Below, piece by piece: positions 42,802 through 51,708 of a stretch of DNA of 64,000 bases. Each line of letters begins with the position of its first letter. The first letter of the stretch is position 1. The stretch is taken from assembly GCA_900318665.1 (NCBI GenBank), contig ONLQ01000002.1, positions 62,001 to 126,000 of the forward strand. The letters are read 5' to 3'. Under the pieces are notes generated by a model. The model was not told the DNA's origin, did no database searches, and was given only the letters and a program-made list of their open reading frames with translations. Position numbers and translations under genes: made by a program. This stretch comes from an uncultured Bacteroidales bacterium (GTDB taxonomy: Bacteria; Bacteroidota; Bacteroidia; Bacteroidales; P3).

Positions 42802-43995
42802 ATGAAAGTCCTCCAACTCTGCAACAAGCCCCCCTATCCGCCTGTAGATGGCGGCAGCCTTGCCATGAATAGTGTCACACAGGGCTTGCTTGCGGCAGGG
42901 TGCGAGGTGAAGGTGCTGGCTGTGTCGAGCGACAAACACCCGGTGCGTCGTAGCCTCCTTGACGAGGAGTATCTTAGTGCCACTCGTTTTGAGGACGTGC
43001 ACATCGACCTTGCCCTCCATCCGCTCGATGCCGGCGTGGCGGTGCTTTGCGGCGAGTCGTATCACGTGAAGCGCTATATCTCTGCCCAGTTCCAGGACAA
43101 ACTCATCGAGGTGCTTGATGCCGAGGAGTTCGACATTATCCATGTGGAGAGCATATTTTTGACGCCGTATGTGCCGACAATCCGTCGCCACAGCAAAGCC
43201 CCCGTGATATTGCGGGCCCACAATGTGGAGCATAATATCTGGCGACAGATGGCTCGCAATTGTCGCAACCCATTCCGCCGTGCCTATCTGAAGAATGCCG
43301 CGCTGACGCTCGGTGCCTACGAGCGAGAGCATATTGGCGAATATGACGGTGTGGTGTGTATCACGCAGGCTGATGCCGATTTCTTCCGCAGTTGCGGTTG
43401 CCGCAAGCCTATGGCCGTGGTGCCGTTTGCCGTGCAGCCAGAGCCTATTGACCATATCGACGAAGAGCCGTTCTCGCTGTTCCATATAGGCTCTATGGAC
43501 TGGATGCCGAACATCGACGGTGTGGAATGGCTGCTCGACAAGGTGTGGCCCAGTATTCATTCCGTGGCCCCCCAGGCGCGCCTCTATCTTGCTGGCCGCC
43601 ACATGCCCCAGCATCTGCAGCAGGTTAAGATGGATGGCGTGCAGATTGTTGGTGAGGTGCCCGACGCAATGTATTTTATAGCAAGCAAGCAGATAAACAT
43701 AGTGCCGTTGCGTAGCGGCAGTGGCATACGGGTGAAGATAATAGAGGCTATGTCGGCAGCCAAGACGGTGATTTCTACATCGGTAGGTGCTGCAGGCATC
43801 GACTATGTGGATGGAGAGAACATACTCATTGCCGACACTCCCGAGCAGTTTGCGCAGCAGGTGAAGCGTTGTGTCTATGACCCCGAATTTTGCAGGCAGA
43901 TAGGGCGCAACGCCTACGACATGATATGCCGCAACTATGAGTTGCATTCGCTGACAGATCGCCTGCTACAGTTCTATGCTCGTTTTGAAGAATAA
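42802..43995 (+). CDS. GT4-family glycosyltransferase
   Basis: 397 residues with the two-domain GT-B fold. The N-terminal domain begins MKVLQLCNKPPYPPVDGGS, with a glycine-rich acceptor loop, and has VILRAHNVEHNIW. The C-terminal domain contains GSMDWMPNIDGVEWL, LYLAGRHMP and the nucleotide-sugar site VPLRSGSGIRVKIIEAMSAAK, with the family's Glu. It adds a sugar from an NDP donor to a cell-surface glycan; substrate unknown. It stands alone and not in a polysaccharide cluster. Confidence 0.88.
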   Translation: MKVLQLCNKPPYPPVDGGSLAMNSVTQGLLAAGCEVKVLAVSSDKHPVRRSLLDEEYLSATRFEDVHIDLALHPLDAGVAVLCGESYHVKRYISAQFQDKLIEVLDAEEFDIIHVESIFLTPYVPTIRRHSKAPVILRAHNVEHNIWRQMARNCRNPFRRAYLKNAALTLGAYEREHIGEYDGVVCITQADADFFRSCGCRKPMAVVPFAVQPEPIDHIDEEPFSLFHIGSMDWMPNIDGVEWLLDKVWPSIHSVAPQARLYLAGRHMPQHLQQVKMDGVQIVGEVPDAMYFIASKQINIVPLRSGSGIRVKIIEAMSAAKTVISTSVGAAGIDYVDGENILIADTPEQFAQQVKRCVYDPEFCRQIGRNAYDMICRNYELHSLTDRLLQFYARFEE

Positions 43996-44025
43996 AATCA
44001 ATTAGCAAATCAATACATATACATT

Positions 44026-44550
44026 ATGAATAAAGTACGCCATATCATTATGCTGGCCCTTTTGTTTGGGCTTGGATTCTCTGCCATGTCGCAGATTCGT
44101 ATTCCTGGTACCACCGTGTCGTTTCAGTTCCCCAACGGAGGCTGGAAATACCTCAAGACAATGAATCCCGCCAAGAACACGACGGTCTATCTCTATTCCT
44201 ATTCCGCACGCGTAGTTGTCGATAAGTCGGGCGAGGAAGTCACTCCGTTCATGCGTATATATGTGAAGCAGAACTACTCCGACAGTCCTTTTGAACTGGC
44301 TTACGAGCGTTCGGTGCAGCAGCCTTTCCAGTCGCTTGAGGAGTATATGGAGGGTCTGCCAGGCAAGGACGGCATAGGCTATATAGGCGCCTATACCGGC
44401 ACCAGCGACGGCAAAGACTATCAGTTCCGTATGATTTATTTCAGGGACGGCAACAATGTTGTAGAGATACGCATGGAGACCACGCTCGACACCTACGATG
44501 AGATGGCCAAGGAATTTGAAGATGTAATGAAAACCATCCGAACCAAATGA
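44026..44550 (+). CDS. Exported protein of unknown function
   Basis: 174 residues. MNKVRHIIMLALLFGLGFSAMSQ is a Sec signal peptide without a lipobox, so the product is probably periplasmic. The mature part is beta-rich (TVSFQFPNGGWKYL, TTVYLYSYSARVVV, FRMIYFRDGNNVVEIRME) and ends in a helix (YDEMAKEFEDVMKTI). I recognise no family. The gene overlaps the next by ATGA, so it is translated together with the OmpA/beta-propeller protein and may be its partner. Confidence 0.7.
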   Translation: MNKVRHIIMLALLFGLGFSAMSQIRIPGTTVSFQFPNGGWKYLKTMNPAKNTTVYLYSYSARVVVDKSGEEVTPFMRIYVKQNYSDSPFELAYERSVQQPFQSLEEYMEGLPGKDGIGYIGAYTGTSDGKDYQFRMIYFRDGNNVVEIRMETTLDTYDEMAKEFEDVMKTIRTK

Positions 44551-47384
44551 CGGTGCTGCGTAGGGTAATATACGTTTTGTGTTTTGCTGTTGTCCCGTGT
44601 GTTGCCGGGGCGCAGATAGCCGTCGAGGAGCAACCGTCGGCGTCTGATGCCACCCCTGTTGCGACTCGTGTGGAAAACAAGGTCGATTATAAGGCCCAGT
44701 TTGCCACGTTGAGCCGCGACTACCGCAAGAATCCCGACGATGTGGCAGTGCTTGTGGGGCTCAGCGATTTCTATGCCGACACGCTCAATCCTGCTTGCGA
44801 CCTGCCGCTTGCCATGGAGTATATCTCCCATGCCGAGGAACTCTATAGTGCCATGGCAAATGCGAACAACTCTTACAGCGAGATGAAACGTCTGCTCAAA
44901 AAGCAGATAAACCTGCGTTCATTGCGCGAGAAAAAGAACAATATCATCAAGTTGGCGCGTATGGTCGTGTCGGCCGACGTGCAACTTGGCGAAAGCGAGA
45001 TAGCGCGCTATGCCGAAATATTCAAGGGCGATGTAGCCATAGGGCGTGCGGTGCGAATGCAGCGTGTCGATGGCGCCTTCATCGAGGCCAAGCGCATCGG
45101 CACCATTGATGCATACTACGAGTTTGAGCAGGCCTACTGGGGTACTGCCGAGGCCGATTCTGCCGAGGCTTTCATTGCTGGAATGGCATCGGCGCTCTTC
45201 GACCGCGTGGAAAGTGAGGCAGAGACTGACGCTATTGCCAGTCGCTATGAGAAAAGCGAGTCGGTGCAGCGTCAGGCACAGCGGCACAAAAGCCGCCTGG
45301 CATACGCCACGGCGCGTATGAAACACACCGTGGAGGGCTATAAGGCTTTCTTGTCGGCTCATCCTTCGAGCGACGAATATCTGCAGGCCCTCGACGAGAT
45401 GGAGTCGTTGCGCAAGGTGGAGTTTGACGCCCTCAAGACCGCGCAGGACTACATATCTTTCATTGAGCAGAATGGCGACGACGAACTGGCTGAGCGAGCC
45501 ATGGCTCGTCTTTGTCGCATCATAAAGAAAGACAAGAATGTGGAGGCCGCCAAGGCCTATCTCGCCAAGTTCCCTCTCGACCAGAACTACAACGACATTT
45601 TCCGTCTCTACTACGACTGGCATGCCGCCGAGGGCAACTTGCAGCCAATCCAGTCGTTTGCCAACACCTATAAGGAATATCCTTTCCGTACCGCGCTTCA
45701 GGCCGACCTTGCCGAGGCGGCGCGTATCGACTCGTTCAACCTCATGCGGCCTTTTGTCGAGAGCCGCAAGGCCGATTATGTGGCGTTCATACGCCAGCAT
45801 ACGGGCAAGCGCATTGCCTTCGTGGCTCTGCAACGCATGCTGCAGCCCTTGTGTGCCCACCGCGACTGGAAAGGAGCCTCCGACCGTATGGGCTCTGTCA
45901 TGCTCTCGTTCGAGGACGTCACTAACGTTGAATTTCAGCAGTTGCGAGCCATGCTTACCTCCCCCTCGACGTCGGCCACTGCCACGCCGCTCTTCGGCAA
46001 TGGCCACGATGTGATGCACCCCGTGATGCATCCCGATGGGCAACGACTGTTTTATACGCTGCGTAGCGCCGAAGGCTCGCGAGTGCAGATGGTGCAGCGT
46101 GCCTCGCGTCCAGGCACATGGACTAAGGCTGTTGACGTAGAGTTTGCGAACTCATCGGGTGACAATCTCACGCTTTTCAACTTCTTTGACGATGGACGTC
46201 AGATGCTCCTCGGCAGCGATGGCGATATATGGATTGCTCGCTACGACGAGGAGAGCCACCAATGGCGTATAGTCGAAATACCGCCATATCCCGTTAATAC
46301 CGACTATGTGGAGACCGATGCCTATATGCTGCCCGACGGAACGGGCATGCTGCTGGCTTCCGACCGCCCAGGTGGATTCAATCTGCAGGCTTCGGGTTCT
46401 AATTTCCATGGCGACACGGCCCTTGCTTCGGACATCTATTTTGTCCCCCGCACGTTGAGTGGCTGGGGCAATCCCATCAATCTCGGTCCTAATATCAACT
46501 CCACCTACTGCGAGCGCGCGCCGCTGCTCAGCCGCAACCAGCGCACTCTCTATTTCATCTCCGATGGTCGCGCGGGCTTCGGCTATGGCGATATAATGGT
46601 GTCAACTCGTACCAATGTTGACGATTGGTCGCAGTGGAGCGCGCCTGTCAACATGGGTCGCGATGTCAACAGTTGCCTCAGCGAGGCCAGCATTACCTTT
46701 GCTCCGAGAGAGGAACACCTTGTGCTTGGCAGCAATCAGCGTGGCGGTCGCCACGAGGCGTTGCTTGTCGGGTGCACCCACGACAAGAGCAACACGGCAC
46801 GTATCGTGTCTATTGACGCGCGGCGTTTTGGCGCATCGCTCACGCAACTCAGCATGGCCGACGTGGCATTGCAGGCCATGACGTGCGAGATGTCGTACCC
46901 CGATGCATCGCGCCCACTGCCGCTCCATGTCTATGGCGGCAAACGTTACATAGTCTATGGCAAGGCCGTCGGCTACTATGTGCCGCCGCTCACCATCAAT
47001 GCCAGTATTCGCGACACAATAGCGCTGCGAGGCTATCTCAAGTCGCAGTTGCTGTTGCTCAAAAAACCGTTGCCGCTGTCCACGGTGTTTTTTGAGGGGC
47101 AGACGGTGCAGCCTAAAGGCATTTCGATGGTGGAAATAGACAATCTGTCGTCCTACCTCGTTGATAATCCGCGCCTGCGTGTCGAAATAATAGTTGCCTG
47201 CAAGGGCAAGAGCAAGAAAGAGAGTTTCGACCTCTCGCTTGAACGGGCGCAGACGCTTCGGCGCTATATCAGCAGCAACGGAGTGGAAATATCGCGCATA
47301 GATGTGTCGGGTATTGGCAATGTGGCTACCGACTACAGCGAGCGGGATAGCGGCACCGAGGTATGGGTGCGTTTTTCCGAGTAG
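44547..47384 (+). CDS. OmpA-family protein with beta-propeller repeats
   Basis: 945 residues. The signal peptide (VIYVLCFAVVPCVAGAQ) is followed by a helical TPR-like region (about 40-460), then WD40-like/PD40 beta-propeller blades (about 485-760: MHPVMHPDGQRLFYTL, DAYMLPDGTGMLLASDRPGG, PLLSRNQRTLYFISDGRAG, ITFAPREEHLVLGSN) and an OmpA-like C-terminal domain (NLSSYLVDNPRLRVEIIV, LSLERAQTLRRYISSNG). The domain order resembles T9SS component PorE and other Bacteroidota TPR/propeller/OmpA proteins, though this one is longer and lacks a lipobox. Its start codon overlaps the upstream stop (ATGA). Confidence 0.75.
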   Translation: MTVLRRVIYVLCFAVVPCVAGAQIAVEEQPSASDATPVATRVENKVDYKAQFATLSRDYRKNPDDVAVLVGLSDFYADTLNPACDLPLAMEYISHAEELYSAMANANNSYSEMKRLLKKQINLRSLREKKNNIIKLARMVVSADVQLGESEIARYAEIFKGDVAIGRAVRMQRVDGAFIEAKRIGTIDAYYEFEQAYWGTAEADSAEAFIAGMASALFDRVESEAETDAIASRYEKSESVQRQAQRHKSRLAYATARMKHTVEGYKAFLSAHPSSDEYLQALDEMESLRKVEFDALKTAQDYISFIEQNGDDELAERAMARLCRIIKKDKNVEAAKAYLAKFPLDQNYNDIFRLYYDWHAAEGNLQPIQSFANTYKEYPFRTALQADLAEAARIDSFNLMRPFVESRKADYVAFIRQHTGKRIAFVALQRMLQPLCAHRDWKGASDRMGSVMLSFEDVTNVEFQQLRAMLTSPSTSATATPLFGNGHDVMHPVMHPDGQRLFYTLRSAEGSRVQMVQRASRPGTWTKAVDVEFANSSGDNLTLFNFFDDGRQMLLGSDGDIWIARYDEESHQWRIVEIPPYPVNTDYVETDAYMLPDGTGMLLASDRPGGFNLQASGSNFHGDTALASDIYFVPRTLSGWGNPINLGPNINSTYCERAPLLSRNQRTLYFISDGRAGFGYGDIMVSTRTNVDDWSQWSAPVNMGRDVNSCLSEASITFAPREEHLVLGSNQRGGRHEALLVGCTHDKSNTARIVSIDARRFGASLTQLSMADVALQAMTCEMSYPDASRPLPLHVYGGKRYIVYGKAVGYYVPPLTINASIRDTIALRGYLKSQLLLLKKPLPLSTVFFEGQTVQPKGISMVEIDNLSSYLVDNPRLRVEIIVACKGKSKKESFDLSLERAQTLRRYISSNGVEISRIDVSGIGNVATDYSERDSGTEVWVRFSE

Positions 47385-47511
47385 TTTTTGCTGGTCGCAA
47401 TCAAGATTGACAAACCCTAAAAAATGCTCTTTTTTGAGCATAACGAAAGAGATACGAATAAATTTTTTTTCATCTTTTGTGCAAAAGTTCCTAAAAAAGT
47501 GTATCTTTGCC

Positions 47512-47519
47512 ACAAATTT
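47512..47519 (+). promoter_or_regulatory. Bacteroidota -7 box for the alpha/beta hydrolase gene
   Basis: TATCTTTG fits TAnnTTTG and lies 81 nt before the start codon. The -33 element is unclear. Confidence 0.55.
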
Positions 47520-47600
47520 GTATGCCTTTTTGCCATAAACGATGTGGCATCATTTTGGCGTTTCCAAATTTGAAATAAGTAACCCCAACATTCAAGCATT

Positions 47601-48437
47601 ATGCCACAGGAGCACAAGACAATAGATTTTCAAGGAGGAAAAATCCATTATAGGGATGAGGGTCGCAATTGCACAAAGACCGTAATCCTTTTGCATGGTC
47701 TGGCTCAAAATCTTACGGTTTGGAGTGAGATTACACTGAAAATGCTCCATTCATATCGTGTCATCAGCATCGACCTCCCAGGGCATGGTTTTACAAGCAT
47801 GTATAGCGACGATGTGCTCACGATGGAGTTTATCTCGGAGTGCATCAAGGAGGTTGTTCTCAACGCCGGTGTGCGCGATTTTGTTATCGTCGGCCATTCG
47901 TGGGGCGGCTATGTGGCTCTTGCTTATGCGCAGAAATATCCGCAGAGTGTCAAGGGGATAGGCTTGCTGCATTCTCATGCGCTTCCCGACAACGACGATA
48001 CCATCAAACGTCGCGAAAAAGATTGTGAAGAAATCCTCGACAATTGCCCCAACTTTATCTTGCGGTTCATACCAAGCCTTTTTGGTAAAAAGCAATCGGT
48101 TAATCTCTCAAAAAAGATAAACACCCTCAAGGAGAACTGCCTTGGTATTAATCCTAAGGCTCTTGTGGCTGCCGAGCGAGGCATGATGCGTCGCAGTTCC
48201 TCGGTGCCGTTCCTCTGCCGGTATGAACGTCCGGTGATGTTTGTTTATGGTAAGGAGGACAATCGAATCCCGCTCGAATGGGGTCTGACAATGGCCTCTC
48301 TGCCTCAACATTCGCAACTGCTGCTGCTCGACAATGTGGCGCACATGGCCCATCTTGAGGCTCCCAATATCATTACACGTTGGCTACAGTCGTTTATCGA
48401 CTTCTGCTATATGGACAACCTCGACCAGCCACGCTAA
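47601..48437 (+). CDS. Alpha/beta-fold hydrolase
   Basis: 278 residues, no signal peptide. The oxyanion block VILLHGLAQNLTVW, the nucleophile elbow VGHSWGGYVALAYA with Ser, the acid region VMFVYGKEDNRIPLEW with Asp, and the catalytic His in NVAHMAHLEAP are in the right order, so the triad is complete. Substrate cannot be told. It is monocistronic, with its own promoter and a strong terminator. Confidence 0.9.
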   Translation: MPQEHKTIDFQGGKIHYRDEGRNCTKTVILLHGLAQNLTVWSEITLKMLHSYRVISIDLPGHGFTSMYSDDVLTMEFISECIKEVVLNAGVRDFVIVGHSWGGYVALAYAQKYPQSVKGIGLLHSHALPDNDDTIKRREKDCEEILDNCPNFILRFIPSLFGKKQSVNLSKKINTLKENCLGINPKALVAAERGMMRRSSSVPFLCRYERPVMFVYGKEDNRIPLEWGLTMASLPQHSQLLLLDNVAHMAHLEAPNIITRWLQSFIDFCYMDNLDQPR

Positions 48438-48460
48438 TAAGCCGTTTTAGCTATGGACAC

Positions 48461-48489
48461 AAAAAAGAGGGTTTTATGCCCTCTTTTTT
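48461..48489 (+). terminator. Rho-independent terminator
   Basis: AAAAAAGAGGG and CCCTCTTTTTT pair around a 7-nt loop. It ends the hydrolase transcript. Confidence 0.9.
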
Positions 48490-48720
48490 CGTTTAGTTCA
48501 TGTTAAAAGTTTGAATCTGGGGTAAGATTTGTAGTATCTTTTGTTTCTACAAGGTCCCGAAAACTATTTTTCCAATTGCTTTATTGTAGCGTATTTTATC
48601 CTACCATATTGTCTGACATGGATAGGGATAGTAATCTTTGTAGGAGAAATGCTAATGGGTGTCTAATTAGATGGTTACGTGGATTTTGTGGTGGCAGAAT
48701 AGGTTGCAAAGTTTTTTTAT

Positions 48721-48751
48721 TTTGCAATAATGTTTTTTTGTTGTACCTTTG
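48721..48751 (+). promoter_or_regulatory. Bacteroidota promoter for gdhA
   Basis: TTTG (48721-48724), a 19-nt spacer and TACCTTTG (48744-48751) match the -33/-7 consensus. The gdhA start is 45 nt downstream. Confidence 0.85.
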
Positions 48752-48796
48752 TCGAACATTTTTAACAAAACATAACTCACAAATCAATTTAATACC

Positions 48797-50140
48797 ATGA
48801 AAGTAAACGAAATTATGGCCAACCTGGAGGCCAAACATCCTGGTGAAAATGAGTATTTGCAGGCAGTACGCGAAGTTCTCGAAACCATCGAGGAAGAGTA
48901 CAACAAACACCCCGAGTTCGAGGCTGCAAAGATCGTTGAGCGCATTGTTGAGCCCGACCGCATCTTCAAATTCCGCGTTGTGTGGGTTGACGATAAGGGT
49001 CAGACCCAGGTCAACCTCGGCTACCGTGTGCAGTTCAACGCCGCTCTTGGTGCATACAAAGGCGGTCTGCGCTTCCACCCCAAGGTGAACGAGTCTATGC
49101 TGAAATTCCTCGGTTTCGAGCAGATTTTCAAGAACAGCCTCACCAACCTGCCTCTCGGCGGTGGTAAGGGTGGTTCCGATTTCGACCCCGTTGGAAAGAG
49201 CGATGCCGAAATCATGCGTTTCTGCCAGGCCTTCATGTATGAGTTGTGGCGCAACATTGGTGCCGATCAGGACAGCCCTGCCGGCGACGTCGGAGTTGGC
49301 GGCCGCGAGATTGGCTACCTCTATGGTGCTTACAAGAAAATCGCCCGCGAGCACAGCACTGGTGCCCTCACCGGCAAGAGCTACGGCTGGGGTGGTTCCC
49401 TCATGCGTCCCGAGGCTACCGGTTTCGGCGCAGTCTATTATGTTGACCGCATGGTGAAACAGAACGGCGACACCCTCAAGGGTAAGAAAATCGCCCTCTC
49501 CGGCTTCGGCAACGTGGCTTGGGGTGCTGCTCAGAAGGCTACCGAACTCGGTGCTGAAATCGTGGCTATCTCTGGTCCCGACGGCGTTTGCGAAATCAGC
49601 GGCGGCATGAACCAGGAGATGTTCGACTACATGCTCGAAATGCGTGCCTCCAACCACAACAAGGTTGAGGAAATGGCTCAGAAATTCCCCGCCAAGGCCA
49701 AGTTCACCGCTGGCAAGAAGGCTTGGGTTGTGAAGTGCGACATCGCTATGCCTTGCGCCTTCCAGAACGAACTCGCCGAGGAAGATGCCAAGATGCTTAT
49801 CGCCAATGGCGTGAAGTATGCTGCTGAGGTCTCCAACATGGGTTGCCAGCCTGGCGCTATCGCAGCCTTCCAGGCCGCTGGTATTCCTTTCGGACCTGGC
49901 AAGGCCGTCAACGCTGGTGGCGTTGCTACCTCTGGTCTCGAAATCTGCCAGAACGCTGGTCACATCAACTGGACTGCCGAAGAGGTTGACCAGAAACTTC
50001 ACAAGATTATGAACGACATCTATGACCTCTGCGTGAAATATGGCAAGCAGGCCGATGGTAAGATCAACTATGTGAAGGGTGCTAACATCGCCGGTTTCAT
50101 GCGCGTTGCTAACGCCATGATTGCCCAGGGCATCATCTAA
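48797..50140 (+). CDS. gdhA: NADP-dependent glutamate dehydrogenase
   Basis: 447 residues, the usual size of the hexameric class I enzyme. It interconverts glutamate with 2-oxoglutarate and ammonia, the main ammonia assimilation step in Bacteroidales. The substrate-binding loop LPLGGGKGGSDFDPVGKS carries the active-site Lys, followed by PAGDVGVGGREIGYLYG. The dinucleotide-binding Rossmann loop is ALSGFGNVAWGAAQ near 234. Codon use is strongly biased, as in highly expressed genes. It has a perfect promoter and a hairpin after it. Confidence 0.95.
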   Translation: MKVNEIMANLEAKHPGENEYLQAVREVLETIEEEYNKHPEFEAAKIVERIVEPDRIFKFRVVWVDDKGQTQVNLGYRVQFNAALGAYKGGLRFHPKVNESMLKFLGFEQIFKNSLTNLPLGGGKGGSDFDPVGKSDAEIMRFCQAFMYELWRNIGADQDSPAGDVGVGGREIGYLYGAYKKIAREHSTGALTGKSYGWGGSLMRPEATGFGAVYYVDRMVKQNGDTLKGKKIALSGFGNVAWGAAQKATELGAEIVAISGPDGVCEISGGMNQEMFDYMLEMRASNHNKVEEMAQKFPAKAKFTAGKKAWVVKCDIAMPCAFQNELAEEDAKMLIANGVKYAAEVSNMGCQPGAIAAFQAAGIPFGPGKAVNAGGVATSGLEICQNAGHINWTAEEVDQKLHKIMNDIYDLCVKYGKQADGKINYVKGANIAGFMRVANAMIAQGII

Positions 50141-50164
50141 TCTAAAAAGGATCTTCAACAAAGA

Positions 50165-50192
50165 GAGGGCGGCACCCACAGGTGCCGCCCTC
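50165..50192 (+). terminator. Hairpin after gdhA
   Basis: GAGGGCGGCACC and GGTGCCGCCCTC form a 12-bp perfect stem with a CACA loop, followed by ATTGTTTT. The weak T-tail makes it a probable, not certain, terminator. Confidence 0.75.
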
Positions 50193-50412
50193 ATTGTTTT
50201 ATGCGTACTAGAACACGCCTTTTGCTTTCGGAGTCAGTTCTATGCGGTACATCACAGATTAAACATTTCAATCTCTGCACTAATAATGTTGCTTCACCGC
50301 AAACATTGTGTGTTTACACTCTTTTTTAAATCAGTTTGAGAAAAACGTACTATTTTTTGCCTAATTATTCTTTGTTAAAGTTAAAAATTCATCAGTCGTT
50401 ATTCAGGCCTTT

Positions 50413-50928
50413 TTAAATTCTCTTGTACACCATATGATATTGCAATTTTTGTGCATCACCTTCTGGATTGTCAACATGTATCACTTCTCTGTTTTGATAA
50501 AAATGCAAGGTGCTTTGGTTAAGCGTTTGAATATAAAATTTTGTGTATATGTCGGTTACTGTGTTATCGTATTCACCAACAAAATGAGTGACAATAAGAT
50601 GTCCGTTAATGCTATATGAATATGTCCTACCATCTGTCCAACCACTTCCGCTATATTTTTTATATGTGCCGTCTGCCTTAAATTCCAGTACTGTTTCACT
50701 AAAATAATAAACTATTGTGTCAACTGTTCCGTCTTCTCTCACAATCGTAGAAGTTTTATTTTGATAGTTGAGGTTGACGGTTTCACCTGTCTCCAAATTC
50801 ACGGAATATGCATATTCAAATAACCATTTTCCTACGATGAGTTCAGAAAAATCGTCATCATCATCAGATGTACAAGCTGTCATTATTCCGAGGGTGCACA
50901 CAATCGCGCTAAGTAATAATTTATTCAT
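50413..50928 (-). CDS. Lipocalin-like lipoprotein, probably surface-exposed
   Basis: 171 residues. The signal peptide ends MTAC, followed by TSDDDDDF; the Ser plus acidic run right after the lipid Cys matches the Bacteroidota lipoprotein export signal that sends proteins to the cell surface. The mature part is all beta: IVGKWLFEYAYS, VLEFKADGTYKKYSGSG, GHLIVTHFVGE, LHFYQNREVI, as in the small lipocalin-like/DUF5004-type lipoproteins. A ligand is not known. It is encoded alone, 43 nt after the unknown gene at 50972. Confidence 0.75.
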   Translation of the reverse strand: MNKLLLSAIVCTLGIMTACTSDDDDDFSELIVGKWLFEYAYSVNLETGETVNLNYQNKTSTIVREDGTVDTIVYYFSETVLEFKADGTYKKYSGSGWTDGRTYSYSINGHLIVTHFVGEYDNTVTDIYTKFYIQTLNQSTLHFYQNREVIHVDNPEGDAQKLQYHMVYKRI

Positions 50929-50971
50929 ATTGTTAAATGTTTAAAATCAATTTTCCTATAGTAACGCCTTA

Positions 50972-51583
50972 TCAGTTCCACTTTTGTCCAATGTCCCAGT
51001 GGTGGGCGGTTCTTACCTCGTAGGTGGTGTCCTTGAGGTTGAATTCTTCCACAATCAGTTCGACGGCTTGCGGATATTGCTCTATCCATGAGCCGACGGC
51101 GATGGTAAAAACCTCGGTCTCTGGATTGTAGAAGATACGGCCTCGTGGCTTCATCTCATAGGCTCCTACATAGGGTCCGATGCCGCCGTTCTTGTACTTC
51201 TGACGGTGGAACTCTTTCTTCCATACGTCCTCGTGCATCTCGGAGCAGGAGACGCTGCCAAACTCGGTGCGCGAGTTGGGTTTAACATAGTCGGTTACAC
51301 GATGCGAACGGACACCGAAAAGTTCGTTATCGCTCGGGTTGTACCAGAAGATGCCTACTTTAGGTTCGTTGTCTTTGCCACGGTTGGAGGCCATAAGGTT
51401 CATGGCCTCGTCAATCTCCTTTGGGGATAAGGGTTTAAAACTTGTGGCTAATTTTTTGTCAACAACCTCCTCTATTTTTGTCTCGTTTGGTTGCTCTTCG
51501 ATATCTTTAACCTCTTTGAGCGCCATTCTCACAGCTCGAGCCACTATTTTTTGAAGTTCTTCTTCGGTTACCGTTACTGTCAT
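50972..51583 (-). CDS. Protein of unknown function
   Basis: 203 residues, cytoplasmic. The first 75 residues are charged and helical (EELQKIVARAVRMALKEV) and the rest is a compact domain with several aromatic residues (VGIFWYNPSDNELFGVRS, GYIGPYVGAYE-like stretch, GRIFYNPETEVFTIAVGSW, ending AHHWDIGQKWN). The pattern repeats the phrase FYNP/WYNP twice, suggesting two similar beta units. I recognise no family. It lies 125 nt downstream of the SpoIIE phosphatase gene. Confidence 0.65.
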   Translation of the reverse strand: MTVTVTEEELQKIVARAVRMALKEVKDIEEQPNETKIEEVVDKKLATSFKPLSPKEIDEAMNLMASNRGKDNEPKVGIFWYNPSDNELFGVRSHRVTDYVKPNSRTEFGSVSCSEMHEDVWKKEFHRQKYKNGGIGPYVGAYEMKPRGRIFYNPETEVFTIAVGSWIEQYPQAVELIVEEFNLKDTTYEVRTAHHWDIGQKWN

Positions 51584-51708
51584 TGTTTTTTGCTTTGATT
51601 GTTATATTTCCAATTAAACGCCATCTTTCTGATTTTATTTCCTTTCAATGGAGCAACTATTTTCCCCGATTATTTCTATTCCATACTATTAATCCATTTT
51701 GGTTTATC

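Larger units (their letters stand above)
48438..48796. other. Intergenic region between hydrolase and gdhA
   Basis: 359 nt. It contains the hydrolase terminator and the gdhA promoter at 48721-48751. The middle (48490-48720) shows a short inverted repeat, TTGTAG/CTACAA, near 48526-48551, but no gene. Confidence 0.5.

Noticed and set aside
41863-43947. Open frame on the - strand, 694 codons
   Set aside because: Antisense to the YitT and glycosyltransferase genes, which both have clear family motifs; the His-rich composition is typical of shadow frames.
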